Assembly (NCBI RefSeq): GCF_022601975.1
Contig: NZ_JAKVIR010000024.1
Span: 1-42,942, forward strand
Direction of reading: 5' to 3'
DNA from: Pontibacter sp. E15-1
GTDB lineage: Bacteria; Bacteroidota; Bacteroidia; Cytophagales; Hymenobacteraceae
Length of the DNA: 42,942 bases
Shown here: positions 7,279 through 15,932 of the stretch, piece by piece
Layout: every line of letters begins with the position of its first letter
Numbering within the stretch: the first letter of the stretch is position 1
Made by a program: the position numbers and the translations under genes
The notes under the pieces: model-generated
What the model was told of the DNA's origin: nothing
What the model saw: only the letters and a program-made list of their open reading frames with translations
Database searches by the model: none

Positions 7279-7656
7279 TTAAAGTTTAAACATTATCGGG
7301 ATGCTGGTATTCAGGCCGTAGCCGGGAGCCTTGAACTTGAGGAGCTTGGCCACGCGCATCGCCTCCTCGCCGGTGCCTGCACCCGCGTTGCGCAGCACCC
7401 TGAAGTTAGAGGTAGACCCATCCTCGTTCAGCGTGAAGCTGACAAGGCAGTCTCCCTGCACACGGTTGCGCTTTGCGAGCGCGGGGTACTCAAGCTCGGC
7501 GTCAATGGCCGCATACATGCCTTCCAGGCCACCCTCGTGGAACTCTGCCACGGGTATAACCTGACTAGGCACCCATACCTTTTTCTCCTCCTGCGCCGTG
7601 GCTGTGAAGGTTACAAAGGCAAAGAAAAGAAACAAAAGTGAGATTTTGGTTTTCAT
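7279..7656 (-). CDS. Secreted TonB C-terminal-like protein
   Basis: A signal peptide is seen at the N-terminus (MKTKISLLFLFFAFVTFTATAQ, cleavage after TAQ likely; written here as the evidence for the start at 7656, four codons after an upstream ATG at 7668). The mature part matches the TonB C-terminal fold: LEYPALAKRNRVQGDCLVSF, then the FRVLRNAG and LLKFKAPG segments. There is no N-terminal membrane anchor and no proline-rich linker, so it is not a classic energy transducer; it is a small periplasmic protein with the TonB-C fold, common in Bacteroidota. The partner is unknown. Confidence 0.82.
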   Translation of the reverse strand: MKTKISLLFLFFAFVTFTATAQEEKKVWVPSQVIPVAEFHEGGLEGMYAAIDAELEYPALAKRNRVQGDCLVSFTLNEDGSTSNFRVLRNAGAGTGEEAMRVAKLLKFKAPGYGLNTSIPIMFKL

Positions 7657-7735
7657 AAGGGTAAACATTTAGATGTCAACTTTACCGGGCACTCCCCGCA
7701 CAACGCCAAATGCATACCTGCCGAAAGGGGCTGCG

Positions 7736-8341
7736 TTACGGGTTCTGAACCTGCGCGTTCACGTCTTCAATAAAGTCCAGAATCTCGTCGCGTCCAGTCT
7801 TTTTCTCGGCAGAGGTGCGGAACATCTGCGGAAGCTCGTCCCAGGTTTCACGCATTTTACGCTGATAAGCCGCTATGGTTGACTCGGTTTTGCTGGCGGA
7901 CTGCTTGTCGAGCTTTGTAAATACAAGTACAAAAGGCACCCCGATGGTTCCGAGGTGGTTGATAAAATCAAGGTCCTGCGGCAGGGGCTCGTGCCGCGAG
8001 TCGATCAGGGCAAACACGCAGGTGAGGTTCTCGCGTTTCTGAAAGTAGTAGTTGATCATCTTGCGCCAGTCCTCGCGGGAACTCTTGCTTACCTTGGCAT
8101 AGCCATACCCCGGCAAATCCACCAGATACCAGCTGTTGTTGATCAGGAAATGGTTGATGAGCTGCGTCTTGCCAGGGGCCGAGGAGGTTTTGGCCAGTCC
8201 TTTCTGCTGCGTCAGCATGTTGATGAGGGACGACTTGCCCACGTTAGACCTGCCGATGAAGGCATACTCCGGCTTGTCGGGTGCCGGGCACTCTTCTACC
8301 CGGGTGTTACTCATCAGGAATTTTGCTTCTTTTATTATCAT
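7736..8341 (-). CDS. engB: Ribosome biogenesis GTPase EngB/YihA/YsxC
   Basis: A 201-residue TRAFAC-class GTPase needed for late assembly of the large ribosomal subunit. The G1 P-loop is FIGRSNVGKSS (residues 28-38), the switch region follows with TSSAPGKTQ, G3 is DLPGYGYAKVS, G4 is FTKLDK, and the G5 region RTSAEKKTG is near the C-terminus. The length is normal. The upstream region 8342-9032 is long and the promoter is not evident. Confidence 0.96.
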   Translation of the reverse strand: MIIKEAKFLMSNTRVEECPAPDKPEYAFIGRSNVGKSSLINMLTQQKGLAKTSSAPGKTQLINHFLINNSWYLVDLPGYGYAKVSKSSREDWRKMINYYFQKRENLTCVFALIDSRHEPLPQDLDFINHLGTIGVPFVLVFTKLDKQSASKTESTIAAYQRKMRETWDELPQMFRTSAEKKTGRDEILDFIEDVNAQVQNP

Positions 8342-8740
8342 GTTGCTGGAGTGGTAATATATGCGCTAAGATGCCGGCTGTATGCCCGCAGACCCCGGAA
8401 AGCCATCCGGAAAAAGGCAGTCGGCTTTTGGGGGAGGCGGCAATTTACGAATTTATTTGCCCATATAAACCACGGCCCATCCGCCGCCCCCTTGCAGCGG
8501 GCCATACCCCGCAAACACTCCCTCATGGTTTACAGGCATTAATACCTGCCGTAGGCTTCATTTACCCAATTTATAGGTGCCGTGAATCAAAAATGATGCA
8601 ATTTTGCCCCTTGCCCTGCTCGGTATTTCAGCAACCCCTGAAACAGAGGCATAAAACCAACAGAAGAGGAAAGCCCTGCCGGAGTGGGTCACGAGGAAAA
8701 CCAGACGGTGGGAAGCTATAGGGGGCATGGGCAGAAAGCG

Positions 8741-8770
8741 TTTTTTAATATTTATTAATTAGTATATTTG
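8741..8770 (+). promoter_or_regulatory. Candidate promoter in a 690-base gene-free stretch
   Basis: TATATTTG (8763-8770) matches the Bacteroidota minus-7 element TAnnTTTG, with a T-run (8741-8746) about 18 bases upstream in place of TTTG. A second TAnnTTTG, TATGTTTG, lies at 8812-8819. Either could drive the OmpA-family gene at 9033, with a long leader. The rest of 8342-9032 shows no gene I can support. Confidence 0.4.
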
Positions 8771-9032
8771 CAGGTTCAAAAAAATATAGATAATATTCTA
8801 ATTTAGTAATGTATGTTTGCAAAAGCGTTGGCATAAATCGGGTGATCGTGGGGCGCCGGCGTCGGGACAGGGCAGGGGAATATTCGAAATAAGGTAGAAA
8901 TTGAATATACCATTTTTAATATCAAACGTATAGAAGCGAGATCAGCACTCAGGTAAGACGTACCTTGCACTTCCGCTCTTTCATACTATCATCAACTAAA
9001 ATTCAAGGAAAGTATAACAAACCCCTTTACAC

Positions 9033-10988
9033 ATGAATCAATTAGCCAAATCATTTTCGCGGTTCTCAATGCTGCTGGTCTTTATCTGTCTACTGGCAGC
9101 CTCTGCCATGGGCCAAAGCACCAGAAAGCAATTGCGGGCTGCAAATAAATTCTTTGACAAAGAGAACTACCGGGAGGCCTTGCCGCTGTATGAGCAGGTG
9201 CTTGCTTCGGACCAGGACAACGCGGAGGCGCTCTTCCGAGCGGGTGTCAGCTACATGACCTTCGACAAAGAGAAGGCGGCCGACTACCTTTACCGTGCCC
9301 AGAAGCTGAAGCCAAAAGTTGACCGCGACCTGGAGTACTGGCTTGGCCGCGTAGACCACATCAACTACCGCTTCGACAGCGCCATCGAGCACTTTCAGAC
9401 CTATCAGAAAGACATCCCGAAGCGCAACGATGAGCGCCGCGCAGAGGTGGCGCAGCTGATTCAGTATGCCAAGAACGCCAAGCGCGAGACAGCTAACCCG
9501 AAGGACGTTTTTGTGAACAACCTGGGCGACCACGTGAACACGGCCTACTCCGAGCATAGCCCCGTGATTTCTTCTGACTACAACTACCTGCTCTTCACGT
9601 CGCGCAGCTCGGCCTCCACTGGTGGCCAGGAAGCCCAGGACGGCGAGTACTATGAGGATATTTTTGAGACAAACCGCGTGAGCACCGATGAGTGGGAAAA
9701 GCCGCGCAGCGTGCCGGGTGCCCTGAACAGCCGCGGCCACGATGCCTCTATCCAGCTTTTTGACAACGACACGAAGCTGCTGCTTTACCAATCAGAGAAC
9801 AACGGCGACATCATGGTTTCTGAGCGCCAGTCAGACGGTACGTGGGGAGCCCCCAAGAGCATCAGCGACAAGGTAAACTCACGCGACTTTGAGTCCGACG
9901 CATACATCACCCCGGATGGCACCACGCTGTTTTACTCTACAAACCATTACTCCGAAAACGGTGACCTGAACATCTACATGATTCAGCGCATCGTGAACGG
10001 CACCTGGGGCACCCCCAAGAGCCTGGGCAACACCATCAACACCGAGTTTGACGACGATAGCCCATACCTGGCCAGCGACGGCACGCTCTATTTCTCCTCC
10101 CGCGGGCACAACTCAATGGGTGGCTACGATATCTTCTCTGCCAAGTATGACTCTGTTGCCAGACGTTGGGCACGACCGGTTAACCTCGGCTCCCCGATCA
10201 ACACGCCGGATGACGACACGTATTACCGCCTTTCCCCGGATGGCAGCTATGCCTACCTGTCGTCTTACCGCATCGGCGGCTACGGCGAAAAAGACATCTA
10301 CACGATCAGCTACATCAAGAACACAGGCCTGAAAGGGCAGGTGTTTACGAAGGCCGACAGTATACTGGTGCCGGGTGTGGAGCTGATCTTCAACGGTCTG
10401 CAGGCCGACAAGCGCCCGATCTCATACCGCGATGTAACGAAGCCTGACTCTGCCTCTTTTAACGTGCAGGTGCTTTCGGGCAGAAAATACCAGGTGCAGT
10501 TGTCCAGAGACGGCCGCGTGATCGAGACGCAGGAAATTGAGGTGCCGGCCGTAATCACTGAGGCCGAAGCCATTACCCAGAACTTCTACATCGACTTTAT
10601 CGACACCACGGGCGTGCTTGCGCCTGGAACGTACGCCATGAAGCCGGTTTACTTTGACCTGGATGAGTATGACCTGCGTGCGGAGTCTATCACAGAACTG
10701 GAGAACATCCTGCGCATCATGAAGGCCAACCCGACGATCAACATCAGCATCGAGGGCCATACCGACGCGCGTGCCACTGACGGCTACAACATGACGCTGG
10801 GCCAGAACCGCGCGGACGCCGCTTACGACTACCTGGTGGGCAAAGGCATTTCGCCGAAGCGCCTGGTAACCGTGACGTATGGCGAGCGCCGCCCTGCCGT
10901 GCCGAACACATCGGAGGAAAACATGCAGCTGAACAGAAGAACGGAGTTTAAGGTGCTGCCGCGCCAGGATGACGCCGTTATGAAGTAA
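9033..10988 (+). CDS. OmpA-family envelope protein with TPR and beta-propeller (PorE-like)
   Basis: A 651-residue envelope protein. It has a signal peptide (about 1-27, cleavage after AMG), TPR-like helices at about 35-130, a WD40/PD40 beta-propeller at about 185-425 (repeated DG..YFSS-type blades such as TPDGTTLFYSTNHYS), a small carboxypeptidase-regulatory-like domain at about 432-515, and an OmpA-type peptidoglycan-binding domain at about 535-645 (ISIEGHTDARATDGYNM, LGQNRADAAYDYL). This order is the one described for PorE, the type IX secretion component that links the OM complex to peptidoglycan. A porT homologue two genes downstream supports that reading, but many OmpA/PD40 paralogues share the layout, so the T9SS role is inference. 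Confidence 0.88.
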   Translation: MNQLAKSFSRFSMLLVFICLLAASAMGQSTRKQLRAANKFFDKENYREALPLYEQVLASDQDNAEALFRAGVSYMTFDKEKAADYLYRAQKLKPKVDRDLEYWLGRVDHINYRFDSAIEHFQTYQKDIPKRNDERRAEVAQLIQYAKNAKRETANPKDVFVNNLGDHVNTAYSEHSPVISSDYNYLLFTSRSSASTGGQEAQDGEYYEDIFETNRVSTDEWEKPRSVPGALNSRGHDASIQLFDNDTKLLLYQSENNGDIMVSERQSDGTWGAPKSISDKVNSRDFESDAYITPDGTTLFYSTNHYSENGDLNIYMIQRIVNGTWGTPKSLGNTINTEFDDDSPYLASDGTLYFSSRGHNSMGGYDIFSAKYDSVARRWARPVNLGSPINTPDDDTYYRLSPDGSYAYLSSYRIGGYGEKDIYTISYIKNTGLKGQVFTKADSILVPGVELIFNGLQADKRPISYRDVTKPDSASFNVQVLSGRKYQVQLSRDGRVIETQEIEVPAVITEAEAITQNFYIDFIDTTGVLAPGTYAMKPVYFDLDEYDLRAESITELENILRIMKANPTINISIEGHTDARATDGYNMTLGQNRADAAYDYLVGKGISPKRLVTVTYGERRPAVPNTSEENMQLNRRTEFKVLPRQDDAVMK

Positions 10989-11035
10989 TAGTCGCTTTAA
11001 CAGATTAAGTGCCTGAGGCAGACGCCATAGGGTAT

Positions 11036-11075
11036 AAAAAAAGCAGGTCGGAGCGTTCTCCGGCCTGCTTTTTTT
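11036..11075 (+). terminator. Strong hairpin terminator
   Basis: Eighteen-base arms (11036-11053 and 11058-11075) with one mismatch pair enclose the loop CGTT, and the hairpin ends in seven T. It lies about 50 bases after the stop of the OmpA-family gene, ending that transcript before the ubiE promoter. Confidence 0.88.
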
Positions 11076-11079
11076 ATAT

Positions 11080-11110
11080 TTTGGAACATAAACCGTGGAA
11101 TATAGTTTTG
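11080..11110 (+). promoter_or_regulatory. Bacteroidota-type promoter for ubiE
   Basis: TTTG (11080-11083), a 19-base spacer and TAGTTTTG (11103-11110) fit the TTTG / TAnnTTTG consensus. A second minus-7-like word, TAATTTTG, lies at 11117-11124. Transcription would begin about 30 bases before the ATG at 11151, right after the terminator of the previous gene. Confidence 0.75.
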
Positions 11111-11150
11111 GTAGCGTAATTTTGCCGGAACTTTACCTTACAAAAAACGC

Positions 11151-11873
11151 ATGGCGGTACTACCTTACAAAGACCAAAATGACGACAAAAAGTCGCAAGT
11201 GGCCACAATGTTTAACAACATCGCCGCCAGGTACGACTTCCTCAACCACTTCCTGAGCGCGGGCATCGACATTGTCTGGAGAAAGAAGGCCGTGCGCCTG
11301 CTGGCTCCCGAAAAGCCAAAGCTGGTGCTCGACATTGCCACTGGCACGGCAGACTTCGCCATTGAGACGCTGCGCCTGAACCCGGACAAAATCATCGGGG
11401 TAGACATCTCGGAGGGGATGTTGGCCGTAGGACGGGAGAAACTGGCAAAAAAGGGGCTGACGGGCAAAATCGAGCTGCAGTACGGAGACTCGGAGAACCT
11501 GCCCTTCGCCGACAATACCTTCGACGCGATAACGGTGGCGTTTGGGGTGCGGAATTTTGAGAACCTGGAGAAAGGCCTCGCAGACATGTACCGGGTGCTG
11601 AAGCCCGGCGGAACGGCGGTGGTGCTGGAATTCTCGAAGCCGCGCAGCTTTCCGATGAAACAACTTTACCAATTTTATTTCAAGAATATACTACCGGTTG
11701 TAGGCAAGATCGTTTCTAAGGACAACGCGGCCTATACCTACCTGCCGGCATCGGTGCAGGCATTCCCGGATGGGCAGCAATTTCTCAGTATTTACCAAAA
11801 AGTCGGATTCAAAAGCACAAAATGGCATTCACTCACATTTGGCATCAGCTCTATTTACATAGGCAAAAAATAA
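11151..11873 (+). CDS. ubiE: Demethylmenaquinone methyltransferase (UbiE/MenG)
   Basis: This 240-residue SAM-dependent class I methyltransferase methylates demethylmenaquinone in the last step of menaquinone synthesis. The SAM-binding motif I is LVLDIATGTADFAIE (about 59-73), the acidic residue after strand 2 is in IIGVDISEGML, and the family signatures TVAFGVRNFENL and RVLKPGGTAVVLEFSKP are present. The N-terminal FNNIAARYDFLNHFLSAGID is characteristic of UbiE. As Bacteroidota use menaquinone, the MenG role is the likely one; menB is encoded at 17945-18787. The 3' end overlaps the porT start by 52 bases, so the two are probably one operon. Confidence 0.95.
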   Translation: MAVLPYKDQNDDKKSQVATMFNNIAARYDFLNHFLSAGIDIVWRKKAVRLLAPEKPKLVLDIATGTADFAIETLRLNPDKIIGVDISEGMLAVGREKLAKKGLTGKIELQYGDSENLPFADNTFDAITVAFGVRNFENLEKGLADMYRVLKPGGTAVVLEFSKPRSFPMKQLYQFYFKNILPVVGKIVSKDNAAYTYLPASVQAFPDGQQFLSIYQKVGFKSTKWHSLTFGISSIYIGKK

Positions 11874-12604
11874 CGGTAGCCGGCTTGCTGGCCTTGGCGC
11901 TGCTGGGCGGCACCACCGCATCGGCCCAACGCAAGATCAGAGACCTGAACAAGCCGGGCTACGACGAGCGGCCGGTGCATTATGGCTTTTACCTGGCTCT
12001 GCCCTATACGGGGTATAACCTGCAGCACTCCCAGGCATACGCCGACCAGTTTATAACCGACCCGAACGGCACAAACGCTGTGAGCGTGAACACAAAAAAA
12101 AGCCTTGGCTTTTATACCGGGCTGGTACTGAACGTGCGCATTGCCGATTACCTTGATGCGCGCTTTGTGCCGGGCGTTGGGTTCTATAACCGCAGTATCG
12201 AGTTTGCTAACGTGCGCCCGGAAGATGGCGGCGAGCCCATCGACGACACGCAGTCCATCAACTCTACCATGATTGAGCTTCCGGTGCTGCTGAAGTATAA
12301 AGCCAAGCGCCGCTCGAACTACCGCCCCTACCTGGTGGCAGGTATAAAACCGGGCATTGACCTGGGGAAGGGGAAAAATACCGTGGACGACGAAGCCAGG
12401 CAACTGCAGGTGGAGAGTTTCGACCTTGCGCTGGAGTATGGTATTGGGCTGGACATCTTTTACCCCTACTTTAAGTTTGCCCCGGAGCTGCGCTTTTCGC
12501 ACGGGTTGCTTAACCAGCACATACCTGTTGCAAACAGCGATTATAGCAACTTTATCCAGAAGACGACCAACCATAATATTTCACTGATACTTTTCTTTGA
12601 GTAA
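11822..12604 (+). CDS. porT: PorT-family outer-membrane beta-barrel protein
   Basis: A 260-residue outer-membrane protein. A signal peptide ends at TASAQ (about residue 35) and the mature part begins RKIRDLNKPGYDERPVHYGFYL, followed by alternating beta-strands typical of an eight-strand barrel, ending in an aromatic LILFFE. PorT is required for type IX secretion and gliding in Bacteroidota, and its gene is commonly adjacent to ubiE, as here. The start at 11822 gives a 52-base overlap with ubiE; a TTG further downstream, just before the hydrophobic core, is a less likely alternative. Together with the PorE-like protein it suggests that this organism has a type IX secretion system. Confidence 0.85.
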   Translation: MAFTHIWHQLYLHRQKITVAGLLALALLGGTTASAQRKIRDLNKPGYDERPVHYGFYLALPYTGYNLQHSQAYADQFITDPNGTNAVSVNTKKSLGFYTGLVLNVRIADYLDARFVPGVGFYNRSIEFANVRPEDGGEPIDDTQSINSTMIELPVLLKYKAKRRSNYRPYLVAGIKPGIDLGKGKNTVDDEARQLQVESFDLALEYGIGLDIFYPYFKFAPELRFSHGLLNQHIPVANSDYSNFIQKTTNHNISLILFFE

Positions 12605-12609
12605 GGATC

Positions 12610-13362
12610 ATGTCTAAAATTGCATTGATAACCGGGGCCACCTCCGGCATAGGCCATGCTACCGCGCTGGAACTGGCCAAAAAAGGATACCGCATCATCG
12701 CCACCGGGCGCCGCGCCGAGCGTCTGGAAGAGTTGAAGCAGCAATTGGCCGATGTTCCGGTGTATACCCTCACCTTTGATGTGCGCGACAACGCCGCCGT
12801 GCAGCAGGCCATCGCATCGCTTCCTGAAGCCTGGCGGCAGGTGGAGGTGTTGGTGAACAACGCAGGAAACGCCCACGGCCTGGCCCCAATCCAGGAAGGT
12901 TCTGTGGAGGACTGGGACGCCATGATCGACATCAACGTGAAAGGGCTTTTGTATGTGACCAAGGCAGTGCTGCCGCTCATGCTGGCGCACCAGAAAGGCC
13001 ATATCGTCAACATTGGCTCCATCGCGGGCAAGGAGGTATACCCTAACGGGAACGTGTACAGCGCCTCTAAATTTGCCGTCGATGCCCTTACCCGGGGCAT
13101 GCGTATCGACCTGGTGCAGGAAGGGATCCGGGTGTCTGAGGTAAATCCGGGGCTGGTGGAAACCGAGTTTTCGGAGGTGCGCTTCAAAGGCGACAAAGAG
13201 CGCGCGGCATCAGTCTACAAAGGGTTGGATGCCTTGCAGGCTCAGGATATTGCCGAGCTGATCGCGTTTATAGTAACGCGCCCCGCGCACGTGAACCTGG
13301 CAGAGGTGCTGGTGCTGCCCACGGCACAGGCCGCAGCCACTATACTGCACAAGAAGCAGTAA
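12610..13362 (+). CDS. Short-chain dehydrogenase/reductase (YdfG-like)
   Basis: A classical SDR of 250 residues that uses NAD(P)H. The cofactor motif TGATSGIG is at residues 8-15, a basic GRRAERL follows the second strand and favours NADP, NNAG is at about 87-90, the catalytic serine is in NIGSIAG, and YSASK holds the catalytic tyrosine and lysine. The PGLVETEF segment is as in YdfG, which acts on 3-hydroxy acids including serine and 3-hydroxypropionate. The true substrate is not shown by the sequence. It lies five bases after porT, so it is probably the last gene of the ubiE-porT operon. Confidence 0.92.
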   Translation: MSKIALITGATSGIGHATALELAKKGYRIIATGRRAERLEELKQQLADVPVYTLTFDVRDNAAVQQAIASLPEAWRQVEVLVNNAGNAHGLAPIQEGSVEDWDAMIDINVKGLLYVTKAVLPLMLAHQKGHIVNIGSIAGKEVYPNGNVYSASKFAVDALTRGMRIDLVQEGIRVSEVNPGLVETEFSEVRFKGDKERAASVYKGLDALQAQDIAELIAFIVTRPAHVNLAEVLVLPTAQAAATILHKKQ

Positions 13363-13372
13363 GTATAACAGG

Positions 13373-13442
13373 GACATAAGACACAAGTATCAAGACATAA
13401 GACACAAGTATCAGGACACAAGTATCAAGACACAAGATAAAA
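13373..13442. repeat. Tandem 7-base repeat array (GACACAA/GTATCAA)
   Basis: Ten heptamers in register: GACATAA, GACACAA, GTATCAA, GACATAA, GACACAA, GTATCAG, GACACAA, GTATCAA, GACACAA, GATAAAA. A 21-base higher-order unit (three heptamers) is visible as well. It lies between the SDR stop and its terminator. Confidence 0.85.
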
Positions 13443-13470
13443 TTTGCTTAGTAGCCAAGCTAAAAAGAAG

Positions 13471-13500
13471 AAGGGGCGACACTAGATGGTGTCGCCCCTT
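13471..13500 (+). terminator. Hairpin terminator of the ubiE-porT-SDR operon
   Basis: Perfect 12-base arms AAGGGGCGACAC (13471-13482) and GTGTCGCCCCTT (13489-13500) with a six-base loop, followed by TT. It closes the plus-strand operon. Confidence 0.85.
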
Positions 13501-13624
13501 TTGCTATGGGTATAGGGTATAGGTGGGGTGGGGCTTGACTTTTTTAGAAGTAGTTTGGCCAGTGTATACCCATACCAATGGATGGTCGCATATTGCCTTG
13601 CCTTTCAAGTAATGCAATTCCCCT

Positions 13625-14204
13625 CGTGGGGGTAGGGGCGGGTTATTTTTTGCTTCTTCCTGATGAGCAAGCCCAAATGCGCTGAATCTATTTGATAATG
13701 GTAAAATAAGCCCATTATCGAATGGATTAAGCGCAGTAAAGTATTTTCGTGCAGTGTTTATTGCCTACTGTTACAAACTGCCCTCTTTTGTCCCCCTTTG
13801 AAGGTAGGGCCGTTAAGTTCTAAGAATTTGCACCATGTCTTCACGTAAAGATTTAATATAGCAGAAAAACGATTCTCCCCTTGAGGGGAGTTAGAGGGGT
13901 GTTTGCTCTTTGCGAAAGGTTATTTTTGCCGGCTTTACACCCCTGCGGTCCCCTCAAGGGGACAATTTTCGTTAGAACTTAACGGCCCTACCCTTTGAAG
14001 GGGGTTGGGGGATGACACTCCCTACGGACAATCTACTGTGCGATATATTAGAAGCTGTTTCTCATCAGGCAAGAGCAGGAAAGGTGCTTCCGGCCGCCTC
14101 TCATCCCCCTGCCCCCTTCTTCGTCGAGGGCCCCTACCCCCAAGGGGGACTTTTACAGACTGTGCGGCCTTCTATTTGACTGCGCTGAATCTTTTTGATA
14201 ACGG
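13625..14204. repeat. Nested inverted and direct repeats in a gene-free stretch
   Basis: This area has no convincing gene. A 21-base sequence at 13803-13823 recurs as a perfect inverted copy at 13972-13992. Nested inside are a 27-base word at 13876-13902 and its near-complement at 13937-13962, both rich in CCCCTTGAGGGG. Outside, GTGGGGGTAGGGGC (13625-13638) and GCCCCTACCCCC (14132-14143) are complementary. The word TGCGCTGAATC followed by TTTGATAA occurs at 13679 and again at 14181, and the first copy also pairs with 13711-13733. The whole looks like decayed palindromic mobile repeats. Confidence 0.75.
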
Positions 14205-14209
14205 TATTA

Positions 14210-15844
14210 TTAGTTGAGGTAATAATGGAGCAGCCAGCCTTCGGCGTCAAAGTCTTTGGCTTTTAGGTCGTCGTCTATCTCCACGGTGGTATGCTTGTCC
14301 ACCTCGTAGGTGTTCCGGTACTTGGTGTCGATGAGCAGCACCTGTTTGCCCAGCTTGCTGCCCTGGCCTTCCACCTGATAGCTGTCTTCCCCGGCTCCGC
14401 CCCAGACGGATATTTTCAGGTTCGGCCGGACGTTGCCACTGATGCTGAAGTGATCGTCGCCGTTTAACCCGTATAGCCGGATCTCCTCGGTGTCATCGGC
14501 TTCGAAAGTCCTTTCGTAGCGCAGCTCCCTTTCGTCGCCCTTTTTGTTTGTCTTATACATCCGCACCCGCACCTGTTCCGGAGAGAGTACCGCCACCTCA
14601 AAGCGCTCGTGCTTGTCTGTGCCCACCACCTGCACAGTGGAAGCCAGCGTAGAATAGTAGCTGTAGGCCGCATCCAGCAGCCCGTCGCGGCGACTTCGGA
14701 GCATTTTTTTGATGGCGGGAGCCGAGACAGCGGCCACTGGCTCCGGCATGGCCCGGAAGCCTTGCTCGATCACCTCGTCAGTCAAGGCGTGTTGCACGCT
14801 GTCCACCATTTCCTCCCAGTCTTTCCAGTCCAGCTCTGCCAGGATGAGCTCGTCCAGGTTGCGGCCGCTGCGGTTCAGCTTCTCCACGTTCTCAATCTTG
14901 CTCCGGAATGTCTGAAAGTGCGGTTTGAGGTTCAGTTGCATAAACAGCCAGGGAATGGGCGCGTCGTTGAGCCGGTAAAACACATTGTCGCGGTCGCGGG
15001 GAATGGCTTTGTACGTGTATGCCTTTGGGGCATGCGCTTCCTCGGCCCAACGCCAGTTGTCCTCATGGCGGCTCCAGTCACCGATCAGCATGTCGAAGAG
15101 GCGGGCTTTGAGGTAAAAGCGGGCATCGAAGTAAGAGTCGTTGTCGGAGAGGCGCTCCGTAATGGCCGACCGGCTGCTTTTGACATGGCTGGCCCTGCCC
15201 ATGGGGGCATAGTCAGACTGGTCGCCGCTGGGCCTGCGCTCGAGCAGCGCAAGGGTGCCGCCCATCGTCTTCTTGAACTTCCCCAACCGCGCGTCGTGGG
15301 GCACATACACCAGCTCCGGCACTACATAGTACATGCCCAGGGCATCTGCCATGGCCGGCAGCACCAGGGCGGCGTATGGGTGCGTGGCCGAGGTGGCGTC
15401 GCGGGCAATGTTGGCCAGGTAGCTGCGCTGCCATTTCTCGGGCAGGCTACTGGCGGGCTCTTTGTCTACGGAGCGCAGCACGTACTCCGTTCCGGCGGTA
15501 TCCTGGAGGTGAAGGCTTATGGACTGCCTGCTGCCCCCCAGCCGAACCGGGGTGAGGCCACCGTGCGCGGTGCCCAGGTCCAGCACAGGTACCGTGACCG
15601 GAGTGGTCCATACATCCCGGTAGTGCTTGCCATAGAAGAAGGTGTGCAGTTTGCTGCGCTTGTAATGGGTGCCCGCGGCCACCGTCACGGTACTGTCTTT
15701 GTAGCTCACTGGGGCCAGAGAGGTTGTGTCGGCGGGGAAGGGGATTTGCTGCACGCTGTGTTCGAAGCGGTCGCTGCAGCCGCTCGTACCCAGCAGGGCG
15801 AACACGAGTAGCGAAAGGAGGTATGGTGGTTTCAAAAGATTCAT
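14210..15844 (-). CDS. Lipoprotein with kinase-like motifs and GD-rich C-terminus, paralogue 1
   Basis: A 544-residue lipoprotein: the start at 15844 gives a signal peptide with the lipobox GTSGC (Cys23). It is clearly paralogous to the protein at 15933-17525 (shared PVLDL.TAHGGL, RS.DK.P, HPYAAL/NPYAAL, LVYV segments). I do not recognise a named family for the stand-alone protein; similar regions occur in long Bacteroidota metallophosphoesterase-fusion proteins. Three motifs in order recall CotH/HipA/Fam20-type kinases: Lys128 in RSVDKEP, GDWSRHEDNW at 255-264, and IPRDRDN at about 281-287. The C-terminal part has GLNGDDHFSISG and GGAGEDSY, resembling RTX-like calcium-binding turns. It is probably anchored in the envelope. 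The kinase idea is inference. Confidence 0.75.
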   Translation of the reverse strand: MNLLKPPYLLSLLVFALLGTSGCSDRFEHSVQQIPFPADTTSLAPVSYKDSTVTVAAGTHYKRSKLHTFFYGKHYRDVWTTPVTVPVLDLGTAHGGLTPVRLGGSRQSISLHLQDTAGTEYVLRSVDKEPASSLPEKWQRSYLANIARDATSATHPYAALVLPAMADALGMYYVVPELVYVPHDARLGKFKKTMGGTLALLERRPSGDQSDYAPMGRASHVKSSRSAITERLSDNDSYFDARFYLKARLFDMLIGDWSRHEDNWRWAEEAHAPKAYTYKAIPRDRDNVFYRLNDAPIPWLFMQLNLKPHFQTFRSKIENVEKLNRSGRNLDELILAELDWKDWEEMVDSVQHALTDEVIEQGFRAMPEPVAAVSAPAIKKMLRSRRDGLLDAAYSYYSTLASTVQVVGTDKHERFEVAVLSPEQVRVRMYKTNKKGDERELRYERTFEADDTEEIRLYGLNGDDHFSISGNVRPNLKISVWGGAGEDSYQVEGQGSKLGKQVLLIDTKYRNTYEVDKHTTVEIDDDLKAKDFDAEGWLLHYYLN

Positions 15845-15932
15845 GCAGATGTCGTACAATTTTTATTTCGGTCAGAGAGTGATCTACGGCAACGCTTGTC
15901 GGGTTGCCGGTATACCGGGGGTATAAGACCGG

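Noticed and set aside
14609..15811. Open frame of 400 codons on the plus strand
   Set aside because: It lies fully opposite the lipoprotein gene, has no family-like sequence, and arises from GC-rich third positions.
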